Origin: Patulibacter sp. SYSU D01012
GTDB lineage: Bacteria; Actinomycetota; Thermoleophilia; Solirubrobacterales; Solirubrobacteraceae
DNA: 64,000 nt
Reading direction: 5' to 3'
Assembly: GCF_017916475.1 (NCBI RefSeq)
Contig: NZ_JAFMTB010000002.1
Location: 496,001 to 560,000, forward strand
Below, in pieces: positions 7,673 to 16,594 of the stretch. Numbering within the stretch: the first letter of the stretch is position 1; every line of letters starts with the position of its first letter. Below the pieces are notes generated by a model. The model made no database searches, was not told the origin of the DNA, and saw only the letters and a program-made list of their open reading frames with translations. The translations under genes were made by a program, and so were the position numbers.

Positions 7673-9042
7673 TAGCCGCGGACGTGGACGGTGGCGTTCG
7701 GCAGGCGCAGCGTGGCGACGATCGGGCCGCCCGGGAGCGCGCCGCGCTCCGTGCCGGTGCGCTTCCGCGTCGACGTGCGCTCGCGGGTGCTCGTGCTCTT
7801 GCCGGTGGAGGGCGTCGCCGGCGTCGGGTCGTCCTTCTTCGTCAGCATGAGGACGAGGGCGACGACGACCGCGACGAGCAGGATCCCGACGAGGGCGATC
7901 TGCCAGCGCGGCGCGCGCGCCCGGTCGCGGTCGAGGGGCTGGAGCAGGTCGCCGCCCGTCGGCTCGCCCGCGGCGGCGTCGTCGTCCCAGTCCTCCCACT
8001 CGGGGCCGCCGCCAGACGGGGCGGCCGGGGCCTCGTCGCGGCCGCGGGGCGCGCCCTCCAGGCCGAGGGCCGCGACCTCGCTCGACGACCACTCGACGGT
8101 GGCCCCGGGATCGGCCGCCGGGGACGGCGCGGCAGCCGCGGGGCGGACCTGCGTCGGCTCGTCGGCGGCGGGCGACGGCGCGGCCGGGGCGGCCGCGGCG
8201 GCGGGCGGCGCGGCCGACGAGGGCGCGGCCGCGGCCGGCGCCTGCGGCGTGGCCGGCGCGGCCGGCGCGGCGACGGGCGCCGCCGGGGTGACCTGCGCGG
8301 ACGCGGCGATCACGGCCTCGCGCAGCCCGGCGGGGGCCGGGCCGGGCGTCCAGGCGCGGTACGCCGACGCGGCCTCGTCCATCGCCTCGACGACGGCGCG
8401 GTTGCCCTCGTCGGCGCGCAGCCACGAGTCCAGGCGCTCGCGGGCCTCGGGGGCCCGCAGCTGGTCGTCCTCGCGCAGCGCCGCGAGGGCCAGCGCGTGA
8501 CGGTCGTCCGGGTCGGTCAGGGCCGCCTGCGCGATCTGGCTGCCGCGCAGCGCGTCGCCCAGCATCAGGCGGGACTGCGCGAGCATCGCGGCCAGCAGGC
8601 CGGGGTCGGCGCGCAGCAGGACGGCCAGCTCGGCGTGGTCCAGGTCGGCCAGCCCGCGCAGCGCGAGCACCTCGCGCTGGTCGACGGGGAGCGCGTCGTT
8701 CGCGGCGACCACGGGGGGCTGCGGCGGCGCGGCGGCCGCCGCGGCCTCGTCGTGCGCGCGGAGCTGCGCGGCGTACTCCGGGCTGGCCGCCGTCTGGCTG
8801 AGCAGGCCGCGGGCGTGCCAGCAGCCCATGAGCAGCAGGTCGCGGTCGTCCGTGCCGGCCGGCGCGTTCGCCGGCACCCGCTCGGTGACGGCGGAGAAGG
8901 CCGCCACCGTGGCGTGCCACGCGGCCCCCGGACTCGCCGTCACCCGCCGTGCGAGGTTGAAGACGGTGTCGCCGTTGCGGTCGAACCGCGCCGCGGTCAC
9001 GGCCGTCACGGCGGTCGGGGTGCTCTCGTGCTCGTTCGACAT
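7672..9042 (-). CDS. Sigma-factor-like protein with C-terminal membrane anchor
   Basis: A 456-aa protein. Residues about 10-60 resemble sigma-70 region 2 (GDTVFNLARRVTASPGAAW). Residues about 130-180 resemble region 4 (LPVDQREVLALRGLADLDHAELAVLL). Next comes a second helical block to about 235, a long Ala/Pro-rich disordered stretch (about 245-370), an acidic patch, one transmembrane helix (about 395-415, WQIALVGILLVAVVVALVLML) and a Thr/Arg/Lys-rich tail. A cytoplasmic helical domain tethered by a single helix is expected. It could be an ECF-type sigma factor held at the membrane or a sigma-derived scaffold. The start is the ATG at 9040-9042. Its stop overlaps the start of the RibD-C gene. 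The sigma assignment is weak, because the DNA-recognition helix is poorly conserved. Confidence 0.6.
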   Translation of the reverse strand: MSNEHESTPTAVTAVTAARFDRNGDTVFNLARRVTASPGAAWHATVAAFSAVTERVPANAPAGTDDRDLLLMGCWHARGLLSQTAASPEYAAQLRAHDEAAAAAAPPQPPVVAANDALPVDQREVLALRGLADLDHAELAVLLRADPGLLAAMLAQSRLMLGDALRGSQIAQAALTDPDDRHALALAALREDDQLRAPEARERLDSWLRADEGNRAVVEAMDEAASAYRAWTPGPAPAGLREAVIAASAQVTPAAPVAAPAAPATPQAPAAAAPSSAAPPAAAAAPAAPSPAADEPTQVRPAAAAPSPAADPGATVEWSSSEVAALGLEGAPRGRDEAPAAPSGGGPEWEDWDDDAAAGEPTGGDLLQPLDRDRARAPRWQIALVGILLVAVVVALVLMLTKKDDPTPATPSTGKSTSTRERTSTRKRTGTERGALPGGPIVATLRLPNATVHVRG

Positions 9043-9101
9043 CGGTCTCCGTGGATCGTAGGGCGTCGGGCGGCCCGAGACCGTCGACGCCGTACCCGGT
9101 C

Positions 9102-10769
9102 TCAGGCGGGCAGGAGCCCCTCGGCGGCCGCCTCTGCCCGGAAGTCGTCGGTCGCACGCGCCGCGGCGTCGGCGTCCCACCCGCGGTCCGGGGCGATCGC
9201 GTCGGCGACGCGCCGCACGGCCGCGGCGTCGTCCGCCAGCAGCGACCGCGCGGCCGTGATCCCCAGCCGCGTGCGGCGCAGCAGCACGTCGCCGAGGGTG
9301 CGCGCCTGCTCGGTGCGGACCGCGTGGACCGCCTCGGCGAGCAGGTCGAGGGGGCCGTCGCCGACGACCGGCGCCGCCAGCTCGGGGCGCTCCCGGGCCA
9401 GCGCCAGCACGTCGCGGGCGACGGTGCCGTAGCGGGCCGCCAGCTGCGCCCGGGCCGCCGCGCTCGTGCTGGGCACCGCGGGCAGGCGCTCGGGGTCGAC
9501 GGGCTGGCCGAGCGGCAGCGCGTCGGTGCGGCACGGCGCCTCGCGGCCGTCGCGCTCGGTCAGCCGGTCGACGGTCTGCTTCGCCATCCGGCGCCACGTC
9601 GTGAGCTTGCCGCCCGTGATCGTGAGCATCCCGGAGGACGTCTCGTACAGCTCGGCGCGGCGCGAGATGTCGACGGAGCGCTTCGGGTCGCCCGTCGAGA
9701 TCAGCGGCCGCACCCCGGCGTACGCGCCGCTGACGTCGGAGGCCGTCAGCCCGGCGCCGAAGAAGTCGTTGAGCCCGTCGAGGATGTACGCGACGTCCTC
9801 GGCCGGGGCGGGCACGTGCTCGAGCTCGTCCGACGCGTAGTCCTCGTCCGTCGTGCCGACGAGCGTGCGGCCCAGCCACGGCAGCGCGAACATGAAGCGG
9901 CCGCCGCCGGACGGGACGATCGCCCCGGAGCGCAGGGGCAGGCGCTCGGCCGGGATCGTGACGTGGGTGCCGCGCGAGGGCCGGATCACCGGCACCTCGG
10001 CCTCGTCGTGCAGCTCGGCCGGGCGCAGCCGGTCGGCCCAGACCCCCGTCGCGTTGACGACGTCGCGCGCGCGGACGGCGATCTCGTCCCCCGTCTCGCG
10101 GTCCCGGGCCGTCACCCCCTCCGCCACGCCGCCGCGCTCGAGCAGCCCGGTCACCTCGACGCCGTTGACGCAGACGGCCCCGAAGCGCTCGGCCTCGCCC
10201 AGCACGGTCAGCACCAGCCGGCTGTCGTCCGTCTGGCAGTCGTGGAAGAGCCAGCCGCCGCGCGGCTCCTGCCCCGCGAGCGCCGGCAGGTGCTCGGCGA
10301 CCTGCGCGGCGTCCAGCGTCCGGTGGCGGTCCGGGGTCCAGCCCCGCTCCTGCTCGGCCGTGGCCCGCCGCAGGCGCCCCGGCCGCAGCTGGTCCACGGC
10401 CAGCGCGTCGTACAGGTTGAGCCCCACGCCGGTCATGCGGTCCGGACGATGCCGCTCCGTCGTGGCCACCACGAGCGGCAGCGGCGTCACGAGGTGCGGC
10501 GCGAGCCGGGCGTTGATCTGCCGCTCGAGCAGCGCCTCGCGCACCAGGCCCAGGTCGAAGCTCGCCAGGTACCGCAGGCCGCCGTGGACGAGCTTGGAGC
10601 TGCGGCTGGACGTGCCGGCCGCGTAGTCCCGACGCTCGACGAGCGCGACGGAGTAGCCGCGGGACGCCGCGTCGAGCGCCACGCCGGCGCCCGTGATCCC
10701 CCCGCCGACGACCACGACGTCGAAGACCTCCTCGTCGAGGGCGGCCAGGGCGTCCGCGCGGTCGAGCAC
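9102..10769 (-). CDS. glpD: Aerobic glycerol-3-phosphate dehydrogenase
   Basis: A 555-aa FAD enzyme that oxidises sn-glycerol-3-phosphate to dihydroxyacetone phosphate and passes electrons to quinone at the inner membrane face. The N-terminal dinucleotide-binding motif VVVGGGITGAGVALDAASRG is followed by GTSSRSSKLVHGGLRYL, the GlpD hallmark. Later segments VNATGVWAD, RPSRGTHVTI, GTTDEDY, YAGVRPLIS and ITGGKLTTWRRMA fit, and the C-terminal helical DAO_C domain ends in GLLPA. GTG 10769 is chosen as it lies 18 codons before the Rossmann motif. It is separate from the glp-like operon at 16.6-23.1 kb, so the window holds two different glycerol-phosphate-type dehydrogenases. Confidence 0.93.
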   Translation of the reverse strand: MLDRADALAALDEEVFDVVVVGGGITGAGVALDAASRGYSVALVERRDYAAGTSSRSSKLVHGGLRYLASFDLGLVREALLERQINARLAPHLVTPLPLVVATTERHRPDRMTGVGLNLYDALAVDQLRPGRLRRATAEQERGWTPDRHRTLDAAQVAEHLPALAGQEPRGGWLFHDCQTDDSRLVLTVLGEAERFGAVCVNGVEVTGLLERGGVAEGVTARDRETGDEIAVRARDVVNATGVWADRLRPAELHDEAEVPVIRPSRGTHVTIPAERLPLRSGAIVPSGGGRFMFALPWLGRTLVGTTDEDYASDELEHVPAPAEDVAYILDGLNDFFGAGLTASDVSGAYAGVRPLISTGDPKRSVDISRRAELYETSSGMLTITGGKLTTWRRMAKQTVDRLTERDGREAPCRTDALPLGQPVDPERLPAVPSTSAAARAQLAARYGTVARDVLALARERPELAAPVVGDGPLDLLAEAVHAVRTEQARTLGDVLLRRTRLGITAARSLLADDAAAVRRVADAIAPDRGWDADAAARATDDFRAEAAAEGLLPA

Positions 10770-10971
10770 CCGGCCAGCATCGCAGCCGTCGCGCGCCGTC
10801 CGCCACCCCCGGGCGTCAGACTGCGGACGCGCCCGCCGGCCCCGGGGGCCGCGCCGCGCCGCCGCCCCACGCCGGCGGGGGACGGACCCGGGGGCCGCCC
10901 GGGGCATCCCCCATAGGCGCCGGGCCGCCCCCGCGCCACCCTGGATCCATCACCCGATCCAGGACCCCGCG

Positions 10972-12114
10972 ATGACCTCCGACACGCCCACCCCCGACCC
11001 CGAGCGCCCCGACGACGAGCCCGTGGGCGCCCCGCGCCCCGGCGCGGACGAGCAGCCCACGCGGACGATGCCCGCCGCCGGCGCCGACGCGGCCGGCGAG
11101 CCGCCGGCGTCCGGCGCGGGCCCGGCCGCCACGCCCCCGCGCGGCCTGTTCCGCTCCGAGACCGACCGGATGATCGCCGGCGTCTGCGGCGGCATCGGCG
11201 AGCGCTACGGCATCGAGCCCGTGATCGTGCGCCTGGGCTTCATCGCCGCGCTCGTGCTCGGCGGCTCGGGACTCCTCTTCTACGTCGCCGCCGCCATCCT
11301 GATCCCGCGCGGCCCCTCGCCCGTGGGCCCCGACGGCACCGTCGCCCCCGGGCACGTCCCGGGCCCGCCGACCGGCGCCGCCGGCGGGGTGCTGCGGATC
11401 CTCGTCACGATCGCGGTCGGCATCGCGATCCTGTGCGCGCTCGCCGCGGTCGCGGTCGTCAGCCTGGGCGTCACCGCGCTCTTCGGCGCGTGGCCCGCGG
11501 TGATCGTGCTCGTCATCGTCGGCGCCGTGCTGCTCGTCGCCGGCCACGACCGGCGCCTGACCGGCACGCTGCTCGTGCTGGCGCTCGCGATCGCCCTGCC
11601 TGCGGCCGGGACGCTGCTGAGCGACGTGCGCGTGGACCGCACCGCCGGCAACCGGACGGTCCGTCCCACGACGGTCGCGCGCGCCACGGACGGCTACCGC
11701 CTGGGTGCCGGCGACCTGACGGTCGACCTGTCCCGCGTGCCCTTCGCCGACCGCTCCCGCGTGCGCATCCCCGCCCGGGTCGACGTCGGCCGCGTGTCCG
11801 TGCGGCTGCCCCGCACCCGCTGCGTGGCCTGGACGATCGACACGCACACGCGGATCGGCGGCAACCCCCAGGTCCTCGGGCGCTACGGCGCGGGCGACTG
11901 GAGCACCTCGGGCACCGAGCGGCGGTACACGATCGACGCGGACGCCCGCCGCGACGCGCCGCGGGTCCACCTGGACCTGGAGGTCGGCGTCGGCGAGATC
12001 GTCGTCGGGCGCACCGCCGCGCAGATCCGCTCGTACGCCGCCGGCCCCGAGCTGCCCGACGAGAGCGACCTGCGCACCCCCGCCTGCCGGGGCGAGCGCG
12101 AGCGGAGCCGGTGA
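10972..12114 (+). CDS. PspC-domain membrane protein
   Basis: A 380-aa protein: a disordered Pro/Ala/Asp-rich N-terminus (1-60), a PspC domain (about 62-115) with LFRSETDRMIAGVCGGIGERYGI and the following hydrophobic helix, three or four more transmembrane segments (about 140-225), and an external C-terminal domain (about 240-370) with beta-strand character resembling the cell-wall-active antibiotic response C-terminal domain. PspC proteins sense envelope stress. The gene overlaps the next by GTGA, and that gene is a PspC-associated type sensor kinase. Together with the response regulator this makes one three-gene stress-sensing unit, where this protein is a likely sensor or co-sensor. Confidence 0.85.
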   Translation: MTSDTPTPDPERPDDEPVGAPRPGADEQPTRTMPAAGADAAGEPPASGAGPAATPPRGLFRSETDRMIAGVCGGIGERYGIEPVIVRLGFIAALVLGGSGLLFYVAAAILIPRGPSPVGPDGTVAPGHVPGPPTGAAGGVLRILVTIAVGIAILCALAAVAVVSLGVTALFGAWPAVIVLVIVGAVLLVAGHDRRLTGTLLVLALAIALPAAGTLLSDVRVDRTAGNRTVRPTTVARATDGYRLGAGDLTVDLSRVPFADRSRVRIPARVDVGRVSVRLPRTRCVAWTIDTHTRIGGNPQVLGRYGAGDWSTSGTERRYTIDADARRDAPRVHLDLEVGVGEIVVGRTAAQIRSYAAGPELPDESDLRTPACRGERERSR

Positions 12115-13355
12115 CGCTCGAGCGCCTGATCCGGCTGGCCGGCGCCGCGACGATCCTCGTCGCGGCGCTGCTGCTGGCCGTCGACGTGGCGCCGAGCGTC
12201 GGCACCGAGACCGCCCTCGTGGCCGCGTGCGGGGCGCTCGTCGCCCTGGCCGGGACCGGGCGGCTGCGGCTCGCCCGCGACCGCCGCCGGATCCGCGTCG
12301 CGATGCGCCAGGCGCGCCGCGCGGAGCAGGCCGTCAGCGGGCGGCAGACGCTCTCGGGCACGGCGCTCGTGCTCGCCGGCGTCGTCTTCGCCCTGCTCGC
12401 GGTGCAGCGCGCGCTGGGCATCTCGTTCTGGGCGCTCGTGCTGCTCGCGGCCGGCGGCGCGCTCGTCTGGGCGCAGACCGTCGACCTGCCGGACGGCGAG
12501 GACGCCGAGCCGACGGGCTGGCAGCGGCTGCTGGGCCGGCGCCCGCGCGGCCAGGACGGCGACCGGCTCCTGCTGCTGGCCGGCGTCGGCCTGGTGGTCC
12601 TCGGCGCCCTCGTGGCGCTCTCGTCGCTCGGCGCGCTCGGCGCGTCCCGCACCAGCGTCCTGCAGACCGTCGTCGCGCTCGCCGCGGTGCTCGTCGTCGC
12701 CGCCCCGTTCTGGCGCCGGATGCTGCGCCGGGCGCAGGCCGAGCGGTCCGAGCGGATCCGCAGCGACGAACGCGCCGAGGTCGCCGCCCACCTGCACGAC
12801 TCCGTGCTGCAGACCCTGGCGCTGATCCAGCGGCGCGCCGACGACCCGCGCGCCGTCGCGTCGCTCGCCCGCCGGCAGGAGCGCGAGCTGCGCACGTGGC
12901 TCTCGGGCCGCTCCGAGCGCCCCGACGACGAGCTGATGGCCGCGCTGCGCGCCGCCGCGGCGGCCGTCGAGGTCGAGCACCGCGTCGAGATCGAGGTCGT
13001 CACGAGCGGCGAGCGCCCGCTCGACGACCGCACCGCCGCCCTCGTCGCCGCGGCGCGCGAGGCGATGGCCAACGCCGCCCGCCACGCGTGCCCCGCCCCC
13101 GCGGACGACGACCCCGTCGCGGCCGGCGGCGACGTCGTCGCGATCTCCGTCTTCGCCGAGGCCGAGCCGGGCCGCGTCGAGGTCTTCGTCCGCGACCGCG
13201 GCCGCGGCTTCGACCCCGACGCCATCCCCGGCGACCGCCGCGGCGTCCGCGAGTCGATCGTTGGCCGCATGCGTCGCGCCGGCGGCCGCGCCACCATCCA
13301 TTCGGCCCCCGGCGAGGGGACCGAGGTCGAACTGCTCCTGGAGGACCGCTCGTGA
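12111..13355 (+). CDS. Sensor histidine kinase, NarL/LuxR-partner type
   Basis: A 414-aa kinase with about five predicted membrane segments in the first 200 residues (around 10-28, 32-50, 82-100, 106-122, 155-175 and 183-200). The HisKA_3 dimerisation domain follows, with the phosphoacceptor H229 in AAHLHDS, then a HATPase domain with AREAMANAARHA (N-box), VRDRGRGFDPD (G1) and GEGTEVELLL. It autophosphorylates on envelope signals and hands the phosphate to the downstream regulator. GTG 12111 overlaps the PspC stop and the stop overlaps the regulator start, both by GTGA. Similar PspC-kinase pairs are known in actinobacteria; the exact signal is not visible. Confidence 0.9.
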   Translation: MTLERLIRLAGAATILVAALLLAVDVAPSVGTETALVAACGALVALAGTGRLRLARDRRRIRVAMRQARRAEQAVSGRQTLSGTALVLAGVVFALLAVQRALGISFWALVLLAAGGALVWAQTVDLPDGEDAEPTGWQRLLGRRPRGQDGDRLLLLAGVGLVVLGALVALSSLGALGASRTSVLQTVVALAAVLVVAAPFWRRMLRRAQAERSERIRSDERAEVAAHLHDSVLQTLALIQRRADDPRAVASLARRQERELRTWLSGRSERPDDELMAALRAAAAAVEVEHRVEIEVVTSGERPLDDRTAALVAAAREAMANAARHACPAPADDDPVAAGGDVVAISVFAEAEPGRVEVFVRDRGRGFDPDAIPGDRRGVRESIVGRMRRAGGRATIHSAPGEGTEVELLLEDRS

Positions 13356-14014
13356 GCCGCCCCACCGTCGTCCTGGTCGACGACCACGCCCTGTTCCGCG
13401 CCGGCGTCCGCGCCGAGCTCGAGTCCCGCGACGGCGCCCCGCAGATCGTCGGCGAGGCCGGTGACGTCGACGAGGCCGTCCGCATGGTCCTGGCGCTCGA
13501 GCCCGACGTCGTGCTGCTCGACGTCCACATGCCGGGCGGCGGCGGCGCCGAGGTGCTGCGGCGGGTGCACGAGAAGCGGCCGGGCCAGAAGGTGCTGGCC
13601 CTCTCCGTCTCGGACGAGCCCGAGGACGTCATCGCCCTGATCCGCGGCGGCGCGCGGGGCTACGTGACGAAGACGATCTCGGGCGACGAGCTCGTGGCCG
13701 CGGTCGGCCGGGTGCGGGACGGCGACGCCGTTTTCTCCCCCCGGCTGGCCGGCTTCGTCCTGGACGCCTTCGCCGGCCGGCTCGAGGCCGGGGCGGCCCT
13801 CGTGGCGGACCCCGAGCTGGACGGCCTGACCGACCGCGAGCGCGAGGTGCTGCGGCTCATCGCCCGCGGCTACCTGTACAAGGAGATCGCCCGGCGGCTC
13901 TCCATCAGCCCGAAGACCGTCGAGCACCACGTCTCCGCCGTCCTGCGCAAGCTGCAGCTCTCCAACCGGCACGAGCTGACGCGCTGGGCGACGGAACGGC
14001 GACTCGTCGACTGA
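13352..14014 (+). CDS. LuxR/NarL-type response regulator
   Basis: A 220-aa two-domain regulator. The receiver domain (1-120) has the acidic pair D10-D11, phosphoacceptor D57 in VVLLDVHMP and K107 in GYVTKTI. The C-terminal LuxR helix-turn-helix (about 153-215) reads LTDREREVLRLIARGYLYKEIARRLSIS followed by KTVEHHVSAVLRKLQL. Phosphorylation by the coupled kinase should promote dimerisation and DNA binding at envelope-stress promoters. The first codon is GTG, overlapping the kinase stop by four bases. Confidence 0.94.
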   Translation: MSRPTVVLVDDHALFRAGVRAELESRDGAPQIVGEAGDVDEAVRMVLALEPDVVLLDVHMPGGGGAEVLRRVHEKRPGQKVLALSVSDEPEDVIALIRGGARGYVTKTISGDELVAAVGRVRDGDAVFSPRLAGFVLDAFAGRLEAGAALVADPELDGLTDREREVLRLIARGYLYKEIARRLSISPKTVEHHVSAVLRKLQLSNRHELTRWATERRLVD

Positions 14015-14082
14015 CCCGGCGCCCGTCGTGCGCCCCGACGGCCACGAGGCCGACGACCCTACGGAGCAGTAGGGTGGCGCCC

Positions 14083-15168
14083 ATGGCGACGCGGACGATC
14101 CTGCTCACCGGGTTCCCGGGGTTCATCGGGGCCCGGCTCATCCCCCGGCTCCTCGACGCCGACCCGCAGGCGGAGATCGTGGCCCTCGTCGAGCCGCGGA
14201 TGGTCGCGCGCGCCGAGGCGATGGCCGCCGACATCGGCCGCGGCGCCCGGCTGCGGATCGTTCCCGGCGACATCACCCGCCCGCGCCTGGGCCTGGACGA
14301 GGCGACGTACCGCGCTCTCGCGGCCGACACGGTCGCGGTGCACCACCTGGCCGCCGTCTACGACCTGGCCGTCCCGCTCCCGATCGCCGAGTCGGTCAAC
14401 GTCGAGGGCACGCAGAACGTCGTCGACTTCTGCCGCGACTGCGCGCGCCTGGAGCGCCACAACTACGTGTCGACGGCCTACGTCGCCGGCCTGCGGCGCG
14501 GCCGCGTGGCGGAGAGCGACCTGGCCGCCGGCCAGGCGTTCAAGAACCACTACGAGTCGACGAAGTTCGCCGCCGAGGTGCTCGTGCGGGCGTCCATGGA
14601 CGACGTGCCGACGACGATCTACCGGCCCGCGATCGTCGTCGGCGACTCGCGCACGGGCGAGACGCAGAAGTTCGACGGGCCGTACTTCCTGCTGCGGACG
14701 ATCGCCGCGGCCGTCCGCCGCGGCCTGCCGCCCGCGCAGCCCGGACACATGCGCGCGCCGTTCAACGTCGTGCCCGTCGACTTCGTCATCGACGCGATCG
14801 TCACGGGAGCGGGCGACGCGGCGTTCGCCGGCGAGACGCTGCACCTGGTCGACCCCGAGCCGATCTCGGCCGCGGACCTGTACGGCCTGCTCTGCCGCGA
14901 GTACGCCGGCGTGTCGCCGCGGCTGCGCCTGCCGTGGTCGCTCGTCGACGCGTCGCTGCGGGTGGCGTGGATGCGCCGCCTGCTCGGCGGCACGCCGCGC
15001 GAGTCGCTCGAGTACCTGCACCACGAGGTGCGCTACGACGCCTCGCGCGCCACCGCCCTGCTGGGCCGGCACGGCGTGCGGTGCCCGCCGACGGCCGCGT
15101 ACGTCGGCCCGATGGTGCGGTTCTTCCGCGAGCACGAGGACGACCCGGCGTACGCGCCGGCGCGCTGA
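14083..15168 (+). CDS. Extended short-chain dehydrogenase/epimerase-like protein
   Basis: A 361-aa NAD(P)-dependent protein of the extended SDR family. The N-terminal Rossmann motif is TGFPGFIGARL (residues about 7-17), the HHLAAVYDL segment follows, and the catalytic pair is Y-x3-K in YESTKFAAEVL. The YRPAIVVGDSRTGETQKFDGPYF stretch recalls fatty acyl-CoA reductase and carboxylic-reductase-like SDRs (NAD-binding_4 group). The substrate is unknown; acyl or polyketide-like thioesters or nucleotide sugars are possible. ATG 14083 is chosen over GTG 14074, because a purine-rich GGAGCAGTAGGG precedes it at suitable distance. It is transcribed alone after the response regulator. Confidence 0.82.
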   Translation: MATRTILLTGFPGFIGARLIPRLLDADPQAEIVALVEPRMVARAEAMAADIGRGARLRIVPGDITRPRLGLDEATYRALAADTVAVHHLAAVYDLAVPLPIAESVNVEGTQNVVDFCRDCARLERHNYVSTAYVAGLRRGRVAESDLAAGQAFKNHYESTKFAAEVLVRASMDDVPTTIYRPAIVVGDSRTGETQKFDGPYFLLRTIAAAVRRGLPPAQPGHMRAPFNVVPVDFVIDAIVTGAGDAAFAGETLHLVDPEPISAADLYGLLCREYAGVSPRLRLPWSLVDASLRVAWMRRLLGGTPRESLEYLHHEVRYDASRATALLGRHGVRCPPTAAYVGPMVRFFREHEDDPAYAPAR

Positions 15169-15216
15169 GCGGGGCGGCACCGGAACTCCGGGCGCGTGGC
15201 AGGGTTCCTACCCATC

Positions 15217-16296
15217 GTGACGCCCCGCCGCCTCCGCCCCGCCGTCGTCCTGACGGCCGCCGCCCTGCTGGCCCTGCCGGCCGTCGCCTCCGCCGGCGGA
15301 CCGGTCGCGCCCACGGTGCTCTCCGTCGAGGCGAACGACACGCCGGTGGACGCGTGGGCCGGCTGGATCGTGTGGAGCCGCCGCGGCGCCGACGGGGCGT
15401 TCTCGATGGTCGTCCGCGACCCGGCGGGGCACGGCACGCTCATGCCCGTGCCGACGCAGATGGCGCCCTTCGACGCCAGCATCGGCCCGAACGCCGCCGG
15501 CGACGGGCCGCTCATCGCCTACAGCCGCTGCACGAAGCCGACGGGCGCGTTCCCCACGGGCTGCGACGTCCACACGGTCGATCCGCGGACGGGTGCCGGA
15601 GGCACGCTGCCCGCGGCGTCGGACCCGAGGCTCGACGAGCGGCTGCCCGCCGTCCACGGCGGCCGGATCGCCTTCTCGCGCACGCTGCGCCCCGGCGACG
15701 CCCGCCGGGCCGAGGTCGTCGTGGCCGACACCACCGCGGCCCGCGCGCCCGCCCGCGGGCTGCGGGGCCCCACGACCGAGCGGCGCGCCGGCCGGACCGT
15801 GCGCCTGCGGGTGGCGCTTCCGCAGGGCCTGGACTTCGACGGCCGCACCGTCGCGGTGACGTGGCGGACCGTCGGGGCCAGGGACCGCTCCCGCCTGCTC
15901 GTCGCGCCGGCCGGCGGCCGGACCACGCGCGAGGTCGCGGCCGTGGCGAGCGCCCGCGGGACCCTCGCGCAGCTCGGCCGGCCGGCCCTGCGACGGTCCG
16001 ACGTCGTCGTCCCGCGGACGAGGACGGGCGCGCGCAGCCGCTCCGACCTGCTGCGGACCACGCTCAGCGGCCGGCGCACCTGGGTGCTGGACAGCGGCTT
16101 CACCCCCGCGCAGACCGAGCGCCTGGGCTCCGCGTTCACCGCCGCCGCGTGGTCGGGCGCCGACGACCTCGTCGTCCTGCGCCGCCTGGCCAACGACGGC
16201 CGCTGGAGCTGCAAGCACCCCGCCGTCCAGACCGGCGGCTGCGAGCTGCTGGCGCTGCGCAGCGACCGGCAGCCCTGGCGCCGCGTCCGCCGCTAG
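15217..16296 (+). CDS. Secreted hypothetical protein, TolB/WD-propeller-like
   Basis: A 359-aa protein with a clear Sec signal peptide (Arg-rich start, hydrophobic core to about residue 25, cleavage near AVASAGG). The mature part is rich in beta-type repeats of the form x-GR-I-A-F-S / D-L-V-V-L-R, with two Cys pairs (CTKPTGAFPTGC and CKHP-GGC). That suggests a disulphide-stabilised propeller like TolB-type secreted proteins of related actinobacteria. No active site is recognised. GTG 15217 is preferred since it places the signal peptide at the start; GTG 15196 would add seven residues. A GC hairpin follows 26 bases after the stop. Confidence 0.7.
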   Translation: MTPRRLRPAVVLTAAALLALPAVASAGGPVAPTVLSVEANDTPVDAWAGWIVWSRRGADGAFSMVVRDPAGHGTLMPVPTQMAPFDASIGPNAAGDGPLIAYSRCTKPTGAFPTGCDVHTVDPRTGAGGTLPAASDPRLDERLPAVHGGRIAFSRTLRPGDARRAEVVVADTTAARAPARGLRGPTTERRAGRTVRLRVALPQGLDFDGRTVAVTWRTVGARDRSRLLVAPAGGRTTREVAAVASARGTLAQLGRPALRRSDVVVPRTRTGARSRSDLLRTTLSGRRTWVLDSGFTPAQTERLGSAFTAAAWSGADDLVVLRRLANDGRWSCKHPAVQTGGCELLALRSDRQPWRRVRR

Positions 16297-16322
16297 CCGC
16301 TCCCTCGCTCCCGGGATCGCCC

Positions 16323-16344
16323 CCGCGCCGGACCGCCGGCGCGG
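16323..16344 (+). terminator. GC hairpin terminator
   Basis: Arms CCGCGCCGG / CCGGCGCGG with an ACCG loop, shortly after the stop of the secreted protein; no T-tract. Confidence 0.5.
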
Positions 16345-16489
16345 CCGCTCCGCCCGCTCGTCGGCCCCGCCGGCGCGTCCGCGCGTGGGCGGCGGCCGCC
16401 CACCCGCGCGCCGACGGGGTCGCGCGCCCGGTCGGCGACGCGGCGCCGTCGCCCGTCCCGGCGCGCGCCGGGGCCCGCCGAACGGCCAG

Positions 16490-16505
16490 AGTGGTACGGA
16501 CCACT
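16490..16505. promoter_or_regulatory. GntR/HutC-type operator (DasR-site-like)
   Basis: AGTGGTACGGACCACT is a perfect 6+6 palindrome around a 4-base centre, 90 bases before the regulator start. Its arms equal those of the known DasR responsive element (consensus A[G/C]TGGTCTAGACCA[G/C]T); only the centre differs. A further half site AGTGGT lies at 16534-16539. The adjacent gene encodes a GntR/HutC-family protein, so autoregulation of this operon is the simplest reading. Confidence 0.75.
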
Positions 16506-16523
16506 TTGCGAAAATTGTCGCAA
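16506..16523. promoter_or_regulatory. AT-rich inverted repeat in operon promoter
   Basis: TTGCGAAAATTGTCGCAA, with arms TTGCGA/TCGCAA, abuts the operator in the only markedly AT-rich patch of this region, where the promoter is expected. It may be a second regulator site or part of the core promoter. Confidence 0.5.
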
Positions 16524-16594
16524 TTTGCGGGAAAGTGGTTTGCATCGTGTGACGAACCTCCCTAGGTTGCCCGCATCCCGACCGGGACCACTGC

